NCBI RefSeq assembly: GCF_002289565.1
Contig: NZ_NTFY01000061.1
Location: 1 to 64,000 of the forward strand
Length of the DNA stretch: 64,000 nucleotides
Reading direction: 5' to 3'
DNA from: Rhodopirellula sp. SM50
GTDB taxonomy: Bacteria > Planctomycetota > Planctomycetia > Pirellulales > Pirellulaceae
Positions 16,631 through 25,918 of this stretch are shown one piece after another. A program made the position numbers and the translations under genes. How positions within the stretch are numbered: position 1 is the first letter of the stretch; every line of letters begins with the position of its first letter. The notes under the pieces were generated by a model. The model worked only from the letters and a program-made list of their open reading frames with translations. It did no database searches and had not been told where the DNA came from.

Positions 16631-17788
16631 ATGCGATTTCAGAGAACGTGGATGACTTGGAAACACGTGACGGACTTCGTCGCGTTGTGGGGTCTGCTGC
16701 TCGGCGGAGTACTCGTGCTCGCCGGTGCCGAAGCCATCGTGATTTGGGGGACCGGCTTTCGATATCAGCCCGTCACCGAAACTCGGTCGGTGTGGTTCGA
16801 GGACCTGTCCTTCAACCGGTCTACCGGCATGGCTGCGGTCGTCGTTCGTTCCAAACTGAACGCACAGACAGAAGGGATCAAGTCGGATATCGTCTTGATG
16901 AACCTTCAAACGCACGAAGCCATTTCACTCAACACGCATCATCTGCAACCTTACGCAGTCGCTCTGTCCCCCGACGCATCAACGATCGCGGTGGTCGGCG
17001 CCGACGCGAAGGTTCGGTTGTTGACCGGCGTGACGCCGATGGCCGATGCCAAGATGATGGCGGAAATCGAAACCATCGAAGGGGCAACGTTTCACGACCC
17101 CATCGAGTTGCTGTTCTCACCCGACGGCGAAAAACTGGCGGCCGTCAACGACAATGACGTCTGGGTTTGGAGCTTGACCGAAAACCGTCTGCTTCATCAG
17201 TACTCACATCACCCCGTGCCGCGAAACGGAACTCAAAAGGCACTGGCCTTCTCCGCCGATTCCCAACGCATCCTCTCAGGGAATGTCGACGGAGGCATTT
17301 CGATTCGCGACCTCAAATCGGGCAAAACCTTGAAACGGATCGCATCGAGCGAACGTGCGATCTTTGACGCCGCGTTCTATGAACAAGGTCGATTGCTGGT
17401 GGTGATGAACAATGGCGCACCGCACGAAATCTTACTCTATCCCGTTGATTCCGGGCCCGGCAATTGCGACACCTACCGTTGGACCTGTAGAGCATCGGCA
17501 CCGATCGTGGCGATCGACGAGCGGGGAGACTGGGCGGCAATCGCATCGTACCGGCACGGCAAACACCTGATTTGCATCCTTGATCTGCAGACGGGAACCG
17601 AACAATGCGTTCTGCCAGGGCACACCACGCCGATCATGGGATTGGCAACGAGCGACCGAACGCTGTATTCCTGGGATTCAGGTGGGACCATCCTGGAATG
17701 GGACATGGATGCCAAGACTCGCACACGCTCCTTCTCGATGCTCGAGTGGGTGTTGAATCCGATCGAAAACGATCCGGCCACGCTGTGA
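16631..17788 (+). CDS. Membrane-anchored WD40-repeat protein
   Basis: 385 aa. One N-terminal transmembrane helix (about residues 17-38, LWGLLLGGVLVLAGAEAIVI) followed by an extracytoplasmic beta-propeller of WD40-like repeats: LSPDASTIAVVGADAKVRLL, FSPDGEKLAAVNDNDVWVW, FSADSQRILSGNVDGGISI, and the last blade TIMG..LEWDMD. The ATG at 16631, with GAGGGTG upstream, is chosen; the longer frame overlaps the previous gene without coding character. Probably a protein-interaction scaffold; partner unknown, perhaps the small membrane protein encoded just upstream. Confidence 0.78.
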   Translation: MRFQRTWMTWKHVTDFVALWGLLLGGVLVLAGAEAIVIWGTGFRYQPVTETRSVWFEDLSFNRSTGMAAVVVRSKLNAQTEGIKSDIVLMNLQTHEAISLNTHHLQPYAVALSPDASTIAVVGADAKVRLLTGVTPMADAKMMAEIETIEGATFHDPIELLFSPDGEKLAAVNDNDVWVWSLTENRLLHQYSHHPVPRNGTQKALAFSADSQRILSGNVDGGISIRDLKSGKTLKRIASSERAIFDAAFYEQGRLLVVMNNGAPHEILLYPVDSGPGNCDTYRWTCRASAPIVAIDERGDWAAIASYRHGKHLICILDLQTGTEQCVLPGHTTPIMGLATSDRTLYSWDSGGTILEWDMDAKTRTRSFSMLEWVLNPIENDPATL

Positions 17789-17901
17789 ATTCCTGCAACC
17801 GGTTCATCCATAAGCACTGAACTCCTGCTCCGTCACCGAGCGAGTCCCTCCTGGACTACAATCGCCATCCAAAGACTTCGTCGATCACGAGGAGATTGAG
17901 A

Positions 17902-19656
17902 ATGGCGCAGAGGGATCGCAGCGGGATGAAATGGTTGATCAATGGGCTGCCCATCGATTGGCGGGTGCGATCACCGGGCCGTCCCCTCGTTGTGACCCCG
18001 CGACGACGCCGACTCGCCGGCGAAACATTGGAACCGCGACATCTGCTTGCGACCCTGGCCGTTGCACCGGGCGATGACGCCATGCCGGGGCTGCCATCCG
18101 AACCGGCCTGCGATGCGGCGCCGATCACCGCCACGGGGATCGCTGCGACCGCAAACACGACGACTCCGTTGGTGGAGTACTTTTTGACCGCACGGGATGC
18201 CGAAGATCAATTGCTTCCCGTGGTCAACGGCGAAGTCGAAGTGGGGGTCGGTATCGAGAACTCCTTCTTTCTGGAAGTCGCGTATTCTGACCTCCGCACC
18301 TTCGGCGATGACACGGGAGCCTTTGGCGTCCACGTGAATCTGGATGTCAGCCAACCCGGCCTGCTGCGACCTGTCCTGCGCGAAACCCAACGCATCGTTT
18401 TCGGTGAAGAGATTTTTAGTGCTTCATCGGGTTCGGTTGCGTTCACGATGGAGGGAGCGTCGCAATCCTACGTCGCCAACTTGGCGGACCTGTCCAACGA
18501 ACCATTCGCTGAAGTCAAGGCGGCGCTCCAATTCTTGGGATATCAACCGTCGCAGTATCAAGTGACGGGACTGTCGTCGGGTGACTTGTTGATCGAAATT
18601 CGATTCGTCGATCCCGCCTTTGCCAACATGGACCTTCCCAACTTGATCGTCACGAGCGATTTCGATGTCGCGGTCCCGACGTCCGTCGAAGAGTTCAGCC
18701 CCCTGTTGGCCGATGGCGTTACGCCCAACCCTGAAGCAATGCGTTTCAATCTCGACACGCGGAGCCGAACATTCAACCACAATCAGCGATTCTACACTCT
18801 GCTCAATCGCGGCCGTTTTGACTTGGCATCGGGGTTCATCGATGTTGGCGGTACCGGATTGATTCCGGGTGCGTCTGGCGGGATTCGAAGCCTGACCCAA
18901 GACGGGCAATTCATCGAGCCGTTTGACGTCTTTCGCATTGAAGTGTTCCTGGCCGAACCACTCCGTTCACCCCTGGTCATCGACACGGCGCCCAGCCAAG
19001 GCCCCGACTCGCTGCTGCTGTTTGGCGAAGACGTGGTCATTCCTGCGGAAGCCATTCTGCTGGACGCCGATGCGAGCGTCACACTGGTGACGGCCGAACC
19101 AACGGTCCAACAGATCCTGATCAACGATGGTGCGGACAGTCGGTCGCAAGTCACGTCCGTCACCGTGACGTTCGGAGAGGAATTGGAGCCCGCTCTCTTG
19201 CCCTCCGCATTTTCGCTCGTCAACACGTCCACGGCGACTTCCGTCGGCATCGTCCATGTGACTGCCAGCGTGATGGACGGGATGACCACAGCGACGCTTA
19301 CCTTTGCCGGCGAAAGCACGGTCGATCGGGATGGCACCGGGGCACAGGGAAATTCGCTGGCCGACGGAAATTACCGGCTTCACATCGACGCATCCGGCAT
19401 CCGCTCCACCGGCGGCTTGGAAATGTTCAACGATGTTATTTTCGGCCAGCAGCCGGTCGATGGCTTCTTTCGGCTCTACGGCGATAGCGACGGAGACCGC
19501 GATGTCGATGGCCAGGACTACGGACGCTTCGGATTGACGTTTCTGACGGCCGCCGGCCAATCGCGATTCAACGCTCAACTGGATTCAGATGGCGACGGCG
19601 ATGTCGACGGTCAAGACTACGGCAGGTTCGGACTGAATTTTCTGAAACGAATCTGA
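17902..19656 (+). CDS. Exported surface protein with LExRxLLA motif and dockerin-like C-terminus
   Basis: 584 aa. The basic N-terminus ends in LEPRHLLATLAV, the planctomycete LExRxLLA-type targeting motif found on large exported proteins. The middle is beta-rich, Ser/Thr/Asp-rich and lacks Cys. The last 60 residues hold two copies of DSDGDxDVDGQDYGRFG, calcium-binding loops of the type I dockerin kind, ending in FLKRI. GGAG at 17891 fits ATG 17902; ATG 17926 is possible. Predicted cell-surface or matrix protein; dockerin loops suggest a calcium-dependent partner. The giant protein at 42216-54404 has the same N- and C-terminal architecture. Confidence 0.78.
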   Translation: MAQRDRSGMKWLINGLPIDWRVRSPGRPLVVTPRRRRLAGETLEPRHLLATLAVAPGDDAMPGLPSEPACDAAPITATGIAATANTTTPLVEYFLTARDAEDQLLPVVNGEVEVGVGIENSFFLEVAYSDLRTFGDDTGAFGVHVNLDVSQPGLLRPVLRETQRIVFGEEIFSASSGSVAFTMEGASQSYVANLADLSNEPFAEVKAALQFLGYQPSQYQVTGLSSGDLLIEIRFVDPAFANMDLPNLIVTSDFDVAVPTSVEEFSPLLADGVTPNPEAMRFNLDTRSRTFNHNQRFYTLLNRGRFDLASGFIDVGGTGLIPGASGGIRSLTQDGQFIEPFDVFRIEVFLAEPLRSPLVIDTAPSQGPDSLLLFGEDVVIPAEAILLDADASVTLVTAEPTVQQILINDGADSRSQVTSVTVTFGEELEPALLPSAFSLVNTSTATSVGIVHVTASVMDGMTTATLTFAGESTVDRDGTGAQGNSLADGNYRLHIDASGIRSTGGLEMFNDVIFGQQPVDGFFRLYGDSDGDRDVDGQDYGRFGLTFLTAAGQSRFNAQLDSDGDGDVDGQDYGRFGLNFLKRI

Positions 19657-19809
19657 TCCACCCTCTTCATCGCCCGCGGGAGCACCGAACAGGGCATCGA
19701 AACTCGTGTCATTGGAGGTCGGAATACATCCCGAATCGATGGGCAAGACAATGGCGGCAAAACAATGAACGGCGAGGCACGCTCCCGTACCCCACCATTC
19801 CGCTACCCC

Positions 19810-19921
19810 ATCGTTTTGCCCCTATCGTTTTGCCCCCATCGTTTTGCCCCCATCGTTTTGCCCCCATCGTTTTGCCCCCATCGTTTTGCCCCTATCGTTT
19901 TGCCCCTATCGTTCTGCCCCC
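19810..19921. repeat. 14-bp tandem array (ATCGTTTTGCCCCC) x8
   Basis: Eight abutting 14-bp units from 19810 to 19921 with only C/T changes at the last base and one T/C inside. Imperfect inverted copies (GGGCAAGACAATGGCGGCAA) lie just upstream at 19741-19760, and a related short set occurs at 59236-59302. The array ends 2 nt before the stop codon of the cytochrome gene. No spacers, so not CRISPR. Confidence 0.92.
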
Positions 19922-19922
19922 A

Positions 19923-21707
19923 TCACTCCTGCGTCTTCTCCTGCAAACGCTGCAACCGCATCGCATGCTGACCGGCGAGCTTCGAGTGACGAGCCGCCAG
20001 AAGGTCACGCCCGCGAGACTGATAGATGGCGGCCAGAAAACGGTGCGCGTTGACGTGTTGCGGAGCCAGCTCAATCGTCTTGCTCAACGCTTCAATCGCC
20101 TGCTCGGTGTTTCCCGAGTTCTGCTCCGAAACCCCCAGCTGAAAATAGTCAAACGGCTCGCTCTGCAGCTCCGTGACTTCGCGATAGTACTTCGCCGCTT
20201 CGGCGAATTCGCGGCGCTGGTAGGCGAGATTGGCGAGCAAACGCAGCGATTCCAATCGCGGACGCGAGGGCACTCGCTCATTGGCCACCACTTCCCTGGC
20301 CAGATCTTGGGCGATCGCTGATTGCCCCTGCGAACGAGCCAGCATGGCCAGGATGGTGGTCGCATCGGCGTCCGCATGGCCCGCGTTCTTGACTTCAATC
20401 AGGGCTTTGGCGGCTTCGATTCCATAGTCTCGGAAATTGGGATTGCCGGGATCTTCTTGGGCGACCTGGAACTTGGCGAGCGCTTCGCAACGTTTGCGAA
20501 CCATGACCGGCAACTCGGCGACATCCAAAACCGGGCTCAACCCCACCGCCGGTTCGACACTCGCTGCTTGACCGCTGTGAATGCCGATGCGGTGGTGATG
20601 AAACGCGGTGTGGGGGACCTCGGTACCCTGGGCGGGCATGTGACATTGGCTGCAGTCGTTCTGTGCCTTTTCGACCCGTTTGGCATGCGGCTCGCCACAA
20701 GATTGATCGGTGTGGCATGACAAACAGATCTTTCGATAGTGCTCGATCGTCGCTTCGGCCGAAACGGTTTGGTGCGGATTGTGACAGGTGATACAGGTCA
20801 GCGATTCGGTTTGCTGATAACACTTGCTCATGTGCAACTGCTCCACATGTCCCACGACGCGCATCGTGTCATCGCCGAGTCGATATTGGTAATCGATCCG
20901 AAAGTCGGTCAACGGCAGCCCGGGTCGATAGTCCCATTCATCTTTGTTGGCCAACATCGCTTTGCCGGCGGCCTGCAAATGGCATTGTTGACAGATGGCT
21001 TCGGAAAGCTCGCGGGAGAGTTTGGACGGATTGACGATCGTGTTGTCAGCCCCCACAAACTTCGGGTTCTCGCGGTATCGGGCGACGTGCTTTTCACCCG
21101 GTCCGTGACATCGCTCGCATCCGATTTTCTCTTCCAGAATCGAAAACTCATTCGGGTTGCCGTTCTTGCGATCGATATCGCCGACGTGGCAAAAGAAACA
21201 CTCCGAACTCAGCTTGCGTCCGAATCCGGGATGAAAGGGCACATCATAGCCGGGAGACATGGCCCATTTCCCCGTGTCCTGGTACCAAGACAGCGGAGAT
21301 TGGCCGAAATGCGATCCGTCATGATAGACATAGCTTTTTCCGTGCGTTCCCGAGCCGAGCGTGAAGACGATCGGGTGTTCGGTTCGGGCCAATTCCTCGC
21401 CGTCGGGACCACGAAGGATCTCGCGATGAATCAGGTCGTCGCCGCGACGCAACACCCGATAGTCGTTGCCGGACGCTTCGTGATGAAACGTCGCCGAGGA
21501 AACCTCGTTGTCCGGATCGACTCGCTCCATCGATTCACTGTGCTTGGTATCCAGATACGTTAAATGTTCCGCCTCATGGCACTGCGCGCACGTCTTTGTC
21601 CCCACGTACCCGACCGTCGGATCCGTGTTGGTCGGCGTTTCCGCAATGCTGCGGCTAGAAATGCCAATGGTGACGATGAGCAAGCCGGCGATCAATCGGA
21701 CAATCAA
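19923..21707 (-). CDS. Heptaheme cytochrome c with C-terminal TPR domain
   Basis: 594 aa. A signal peptide (residues 1-23) is followed by seven CxxCH heme c sites: CAQCH (C40), CFFCH, CERCH, CQQCH, CITCH, CLSCH and CSQCH, plus His-rich stretches (TAFHHHRIGIHSG) able to supply distal ligands. The C-terminal 200 residues are TPR repeats (FDYFQLGVSEQNSGNTEQAI). This cytochrome c554-like plus TPR layout is common in planctomycetes and Verrucomicrobia; periplasmic electron transfer is expected, partner unknown. Start is TTG (no ATG before residue 56). Ends next to the 14-bp tandem array. Confidence 0.88.
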   Translation of the reverse strand: MIVRLIAGLLIVTIGISSRSIAETPTNTDPTVGYVGTKTCAQCHEAEHLTYLDTKHSESMERVDPDNEVSSATFHHEASGNDYRVLRRGDDLIHREILRGPDGEELARTEHPIVFTLGSGTHGKSYVYHDGSHFGQSPLSWYQDTGKWAMSPGYDVPFHPGFGRKLSSECFFCHVGDIDRKNGNPNEFSILEEKIGCERCHGPGEKHVARYRENPKFVGADNTIVNPSKLSRELSEAICQQCHLQAAGKAMLANKDEWDYRPGLPLTDFRIDYQYRLGDDTMRVVGHVEQLHMSKCYQQTESLTCITCHNPHQTVSAEATIEHYRKICLSCHTDQSCGEPHAKRVEKAQNDCSQCHMPAQGTEVPHTAFHHHRIGIHSGQAASVEPAVGLSPVLDVAELPVMVRKRCEALAKFQVAQEDPGNPNFRDYGIEAAKALIEVKNAGHADADATTILAMLARSQGQSAIAQDLAREVVANERVPSRPRLESLRLLANLAYQRREFAEAAKYYREVTELQSEPFDYFQLGVSEQNSGNTEQAIEALSKTIELAPQHVNAHRFLAAIYQSRGRDLLAARHSKLAGQHAMRLQRLQEKTQE

Positions 21708-21920
21708 GGGTATCGATCCGCAGAAGAATGAAGAACGAGAGGAAAAGGGACCCGCAAGTCTAACAGGACGGAATTCAACCTCTCAAGCTTTTTGTCGCAA
21801 ACTTCGGTGCAGCCGGCGGCCGCTCGGCCGGAATCTTGGCTTCAACGCCTGTGCGAAAACAAGGCATGCGACAAGACGGATTGCGGCGACCATCCACTTT
21901 TTCTCCAGCTACTGTTTGCT

Positions 21921-23462
21921 TCACTCGCGGATCGGGGCGGCCTTGCGGATCTTGCCGTTTCGATTGACTCCGGTTGCTTCCTCGGGGTCGAACAGCGGGT
22001 TTGTCGTTGGCATTTGCGCCCCGACAGAATTCCTCCAGGCCACCAGTTTGGCGTGAAGCTCTGTTGCCTTTTCCTGCCGCGCATCGACCAGATTGTTGTT
22101 CTCGCCGAGATCGCCTTGGAGATCGTAGAGTTCCAACGTCTCCTGCCCGAACACTTCGATCAGTTTCCAGTTTCCCGAGCGGATCGCGCTGTAGGGCTGG
22201 GCTCCCATCGAATGGTAATGGGGGTAGTGCCAAAACAGATCCTCACGAACCGATGGGGCCTGCGGATCTTTCAGGTAAGGCAGTAACGAAAGCCCGTCTT
22301 GCACCTCTGCGGCGGCGCTGGGCAACTCGATCTCCAGCACCTCACCAATGGTCGGCAGAATGTCCATCGTGATGGCCGGCTGGTGGCAAATCGCACCGGC
22401 AGCTCCCTGACCCGGCAATCGGATGATCAGCGGGACGCGAACGCCGCCTTCATAGATCCCCCCCTTGCCTTGACGGAGCGGGGCATTGTCCGTCGCCACC
22501 GGTTTGAGCCCGCCATTGTCACTGGTAAAGATGACCAATGTGTCGTCCCACAGGTCGTGTTCTTGCAGCTTCTCGACGACGCGGCCGACGGCTTCATCGA
22601 CGCTTTCGACCATCGCCGCGTATCGAACGTTGGAATGCCGTCGCTGCGGATTCTGCCTGAGCTTCGCCTCGTATTTCTTCACCAGATCGGGACGTCCCAT
22701 CAGGGGCGTGTGCACGTTATAAAACGAAAAGTTCATGAAGAACGGCTGCTGCCGGGCCGCGAACTGATCGATCAAATGCACCGCTTCCACGGCCAGTCGA
22801 TCGGTCAAGTATTCGCCTTCTCGTTCTCCATCGGAAAGGTCCCCTCCGGGAAGCGTTTTGAAAATCGTGTTGTCTTTGCGTTGTTCCAAGCTGCGACCTT
22901 TTCCGTAGGGCCAGAAATAACTCGGGGGCGCGCCCTTCTCGCAGCCACCAATATTGATATCGAATCCGTGTGCTTGCGGGTAAAAATCAGGATCCGCGCT
23001 ATCCTCTCGCCCCGTGACGTAGCCGTCGCGATGAGCAAGGTGCCACTTTCCCAGATGAACACAGGTGTAACCCCGGGGCTTGAGTAGCTCGGGCAAGGTG
23101 AGATGCTGTTTCTCCAAGACTTGGGTCCAACGCGGCATCGTCAGGGGCGTGTTGACGAAGGGATGACCGGGAATGAAATCAGTCACGTGAAGACGAGCAG
23201 GCGACTGACCGGTCATCAGTGCGGCGCGACTCGGAGAACAAACGGTGCACGCCGCATAGCCGTTGGTGAAACGGACTCCGCTTTCGGCAAGCGCATCAAT
23301 GTTGGGCGTTTCGTAGAAATCGCTGCCGGTGCAACCGAGGTCGGTCCATCCCATGTCGTCGACGAAAAACACCACCACATTTTTCGGTGCAGCTTCCGCA
23401 GAGAGGGGGACCAGAAACGCGACGACGAAGAACAGGAGGCACGCTCGGCTTGTGAGTTTCAT
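21921..23462 (-). CDS. Secreted arylsulfatase (formylglycine type)
   Basis: 513 aa. Signal peptide residues 1-25 (ending AEA), then the sulfatase fold: NVVVFFVDDMGW (metal-binding Asp pair), and C75-S-P-S-R79 within TVCSPSRAALMTG, the CxPSR site whose Cys is oxidised to formylglycine. Later TSDNGGLKP gives the second metal site. ATG 23462 with AGGA 8 nt upstream gives the signal peptide; the longer frame to 23507 is rejected. Removes sulfate esters, probably from algal polysaccharides; specificity unknown. Diverges from a second sulfatase. Confidence 0.93.
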   Translation of the reverse strand: MKLTSRACLLFFVVAFLVPLSAEAAPKNVVVFFVDDMGWTDLGCTGSDFYETPNIDALAESGVRFTNGYAACTVCSPSRAALMTGQSPARLHVTDFIPGHPFVNTPLTMPRWTQVLEKQHLTLPELLKPRGYTCVHLGKWHLAHRDGYVTGREDSADPDFYPQAHGFDINIGGCEKGAPPSYFWPYGKGRSLEQRKDNTIFKTLPGGDLSDGEREGEYLTDRLAVEAVHLIDQFAARQQPFFMNFSFYNVHTPLMGRPDLVKKYEAKLRQNPQRRHSNVRYAAMVESVDEAVGRVVEKLQEHDLWDDTLVIFTSDNGGLKPVATDNAPLRQGKGGIYEGGVRVPLIIRLPGQGAAGAICHQPAITMDILPTIGEVLEIELPSAAAEVQDGLSLLPYLKDPQAPSVREDLFWHYPHYHSMGAQPYSAIRSGNWKLIEVFGQETLELYDLQGDLGENNNLVDARQEKATELHAKLVAWRNSVGAQMPTTNPLFDPEEATGVNRNGKIRKAAPIRE

Positions 23463-23733
23463 GAAGATGTCCTTTGATCCGGCAGCAAATGGGCGGTGCG
23501 ATCCCAAAGTCTATAGCTTTCAATAAAGAACGCAATCGCTCCGTCGACCGCAGGCACCGCGTCTACCGGAGCAAGCTGCAGCCGGAAAACGCCGCGCAGG
23601 TCCCATGCCGCGTAGGAGGAACACCGCATAGGATAAACACCGCGCGCTAGAAACGGCCGGCAGTATAATCGGCTCGTCCGCGTCGTGACTTCCCGCCAGT
23701 GATCAGCCTGCCGCTCAAGATAGGGATCTTTCA

Positions 23734-25071
23734 GTGAACGTATTCACTCATGCACTTTGTTTCGCACTCGTCATTCTGATCGCTTTGCCCGGCACGGGAA
23801 AAACCGCGGAGCCTCCCCAACCGTCGATTCCTGACCATCGTCGCGCCGCCCCGCCTGCCAACATTTTGCTGCTCTTCGCCGATGACCTCGGTTACGAAGC
23901 CCTCGGCTGCTACGGCGGGAAAGATTTCAACACGCCGCATCTCGATCGACTCGCCGCACAGGGAATGCGTTTCAGCCGCGCCTACACGAGCCCCGTTTGC
24001 ACTCCGTCGCGGATGAGCCTCTACACCGGCGCGTACGTGTCGCGTCACGGTTATTTCAATGTGCTGCCCGTCCACCTGGGAACGAAGCAGGCGGTCGATT
24101 TCCGCCGACGCTGGACGACGTATCCGCAATTGCTGCGCAACGCAGGCTATCTGACGTCGGTGACCGGCAAGTGGCAACTCGCGACGTTGGAATTCCATCC
24201 TGAGCACTGTCGCGATGCCGGTTTCGACTCATGGTGTGTTTGGCAGATCTGGCGTCAAGGAGCCAAAACGACGCGTTATTGGAAGCCGTGCTTCAATCAC
24301 GACGGGCGTGTTCGTGAAGACATCGCCGACCGTTTCGGCCCCGACGTGTTGGCCGACTACGTGATTGACCAGATGCGTACGGCGGCCCAAGCCAAGCGTC
24401 CGTTCTACATCCACCACAACATGTTGCTGCCGCACTGGCCGATCATCCAGACGCCCGACGACAAAGCGGAGTCCAAACCAGCATCACTGAGCGGCATGAT
24501 CGCCTACATGGACAAACTGTGCGGGCGAATCCTCGACGAGGTCGACCGGCTGGGAATCGCCGAAAACACGATGGTGATTTTCATGGGTGACAACGGCACG
24601 GACTCGAAGACGCGGCGAACAACGACTGCCGGCGAAGTCCTTGGCGGCAAAACGGATCTGAACGACGCCGGCACCCACGTTCCGATGATCTGCCGACAGC
24701 CGGGCAGAATCGAGGCAGGGGCTGTGGCCGACGACCTGATCGACATGGTCGACTTGTTCCCGACCCTGTGCGAACTCGCCGGCGTGAAAGTTCCCGCCGA
24801 TCTCCCGCTGGACGGAGTGTCCTTTGCAAGTCGACTGCAGGGCGGACAGACATCGACGCGCCGTTGGGTGACAGGCGGTATTCGCGGCACCGTCAGCTTG
24901 TTCGACGGCCAATGGCGAGTGAGCACGGGCTCCAGCGGCATCCTGGACGCCCGCCGTCTTCCCCGCGAAACGATCGTGGAAACCGCACCCGATGGCTCCG
25001 CCGACGCCATCTCTCGACTGCGCGCCGCACAAAAAGACCTCGAGGGTTTTGAAGGGAACCAACGGCCCTGA
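23734..25071 (+). CDS. Secreted sulfatase (formylglycine type)
   Basis: 445 aa from a GTG at 23734; no in-frame ATG precedes the signal peptide (residues 1-25). Catalytic site C89-T-P-S-R93 in SPVCTPSRMSLYTG, metal-binding NILLLFADDLGYE, and second metal site FMGDNGTDSK. Shorter than the neighbouring sulfatase and only distantly like it, so they are probably different families rather than a recent duplication. Hydrolyses sulfate esters in the periplasm or outside the cell. The 271-bp divergent gap holds both promoters. Confidence 0.92.
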   Translation: MNVFTHALCFALVILIALPGTGKTAEPPQPSIPDHRRAAPPANILLLFADDLGYEALGCYGGKDFNTPHLDRLAAQGMRFSRAYTSPVCTPSRMSLYTGAYVSRHGYFNVLPVHLGTKQAVDFRRRWTTYPQLLRNAGYLTSVTGKWQLATLEFHPEHCRDAGFDSWCVWQIWRQGAKTTRYWKPCFNHDGRVREDIADRFGPDVLADYVIDQMRTAAQAKRPFYIHHNMLLPHWPIIQTPDDKAESKPASLSGMIAYMDKLCGRILDEVDRLGIAENTMVIFMGDNGTDSKTRRTTTAGEVLGGKTDLNDAGTHVPMICRQPGRIEAGAVADDLIDMVDLFPTLCELAGVKVPADLPLDGVSFASRLQGGQTSTRRWVTGGIRGTVSLFDGQWRVSTGSSGILDARRLPRETIVETAPDGSADAISRLRAAQKDLEGFEGNQRP

Positions 25072-25216
25072 TGACGCTCAAACGGGAAGGATCGGCAGAA
25101 CAGGACGACACATCAGCGCATGGGCGGCGGGCGAAGGATCGGTAGGGGGCAACGCACGGTCGGGGCGACGCGATTCGCCCGAATGTCGACGAACGCGAGT
25201 TTTGTACGGGGAATCC

Positions 25217-25888
25217 TTATGACGACAGTGGCTTGAATGCTTCCGGCGCGATCGCATACAGCCGATCCATGTCCACCCATCCCATGATGCCTGCATCGTG
25301 ACCTCCTTCGCCCGTGATCACGCCGCCGCCTTGGGGGACGCGTTCGACGAACCCGCACCCATAGCTTTTCTTCCCGTGCTTTTGCCCGCCGTCGGCCGTG
25401 ATCCATCGATCGCCCATCTTCTTGTAGAAAAACCCGATGTGTCGGGTCATTCCCTTCTTGATATTGCCTTCGTCTTTGATCGCCTTGGGGCCGGCGGATG
25501 GGTCCAGAATCCAAATGACGCCGTTGGACTGCAGTTGAAACGGGCCGGAAGTCCCCCGGAACACGCGTTTCCAGAATGGGTCTTTGGTCTCAATGGACCA
25601 TTTCTTCGCTTGGTAATCCAAGTTGATTCGCCCAGCGTTTTTTTCAACGAAACAGAGAGTGAAAGCATCATCGTTCTCCGGGAAAGATTGGCTCGGTCGG
25701 CCAATCGGCGGCTGTTGACTGCACCATCGGACCGTTCGCGGAGTCGTTCCCCTGAGTTGGATTGTCGTCCCTGCAGCAGAAATATTACGGGAAAAGTGAC
25801 AGAAAACCAAACAATTTGGATGTCGAAAAGACGTTGTTGCCTGACGTTGCGTTGCCCTTTGTGTGCCGATGCTTGGGGCCGCTTCCAC
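25217..25888 (-). CDS. Hypothetical protein; C-terminal half resembles an amidase/NlpC-like domain
   Basis: 223-aa frame. Residues from about 85 look real: WILDPSAGPKAIK, then RHIGFFYKKMGDRWITADGG, and a C-terminal MGWVDMDRLYA, a pattern seen in peptidoglycan amidase-like (C40/CHAP-like) proteins where HxGF supplies the catalytic His. The N-terminal 80 residues have poor coding character and no clear start with RBS; the expected catalytic Cys segment is not visible, so it may be a 5'-truncated or decayed gene. It follows the APH-HopA1 gene after 30 nt on the same strand and could be the last gene of that unit. Confidence 0.45.
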   Translation of the reverse strand: MEAAPSIGTQRATQRQATTSFRHPNCLVFCHFSRNISAAGTTIQLRGTTPRTVRWCSQQPPIGRPSQSFPENDDAFTLCFVEKNAGRINLDYQAKKWSIETKDPFWKRVFRGTSGPFQLQSNGVIWILDPSAGPKAIKDEGNIKKGMTRHIGFFYKKMGDRWITADGGQKHGKKSYGCGFVERVPQGGGVITGEGGHDAGIMGWVDMDRLYAIAPEAFKPLSS

Positions 25889-25918
25889 GTCGGCGGACTC
25901 GGCCCACGTCAGGATGAC

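Noticed and set aside
19810-19921. CRISPR array
   Set aside because: Units abut without spacers and are only 14 bp; no cas genes in the window.
19765-19971. 68-aa protein with FCPHRFAPIVLP repeats
   Set aside because: Translation of the 14-bp tandem array in successive frames, not a gene.
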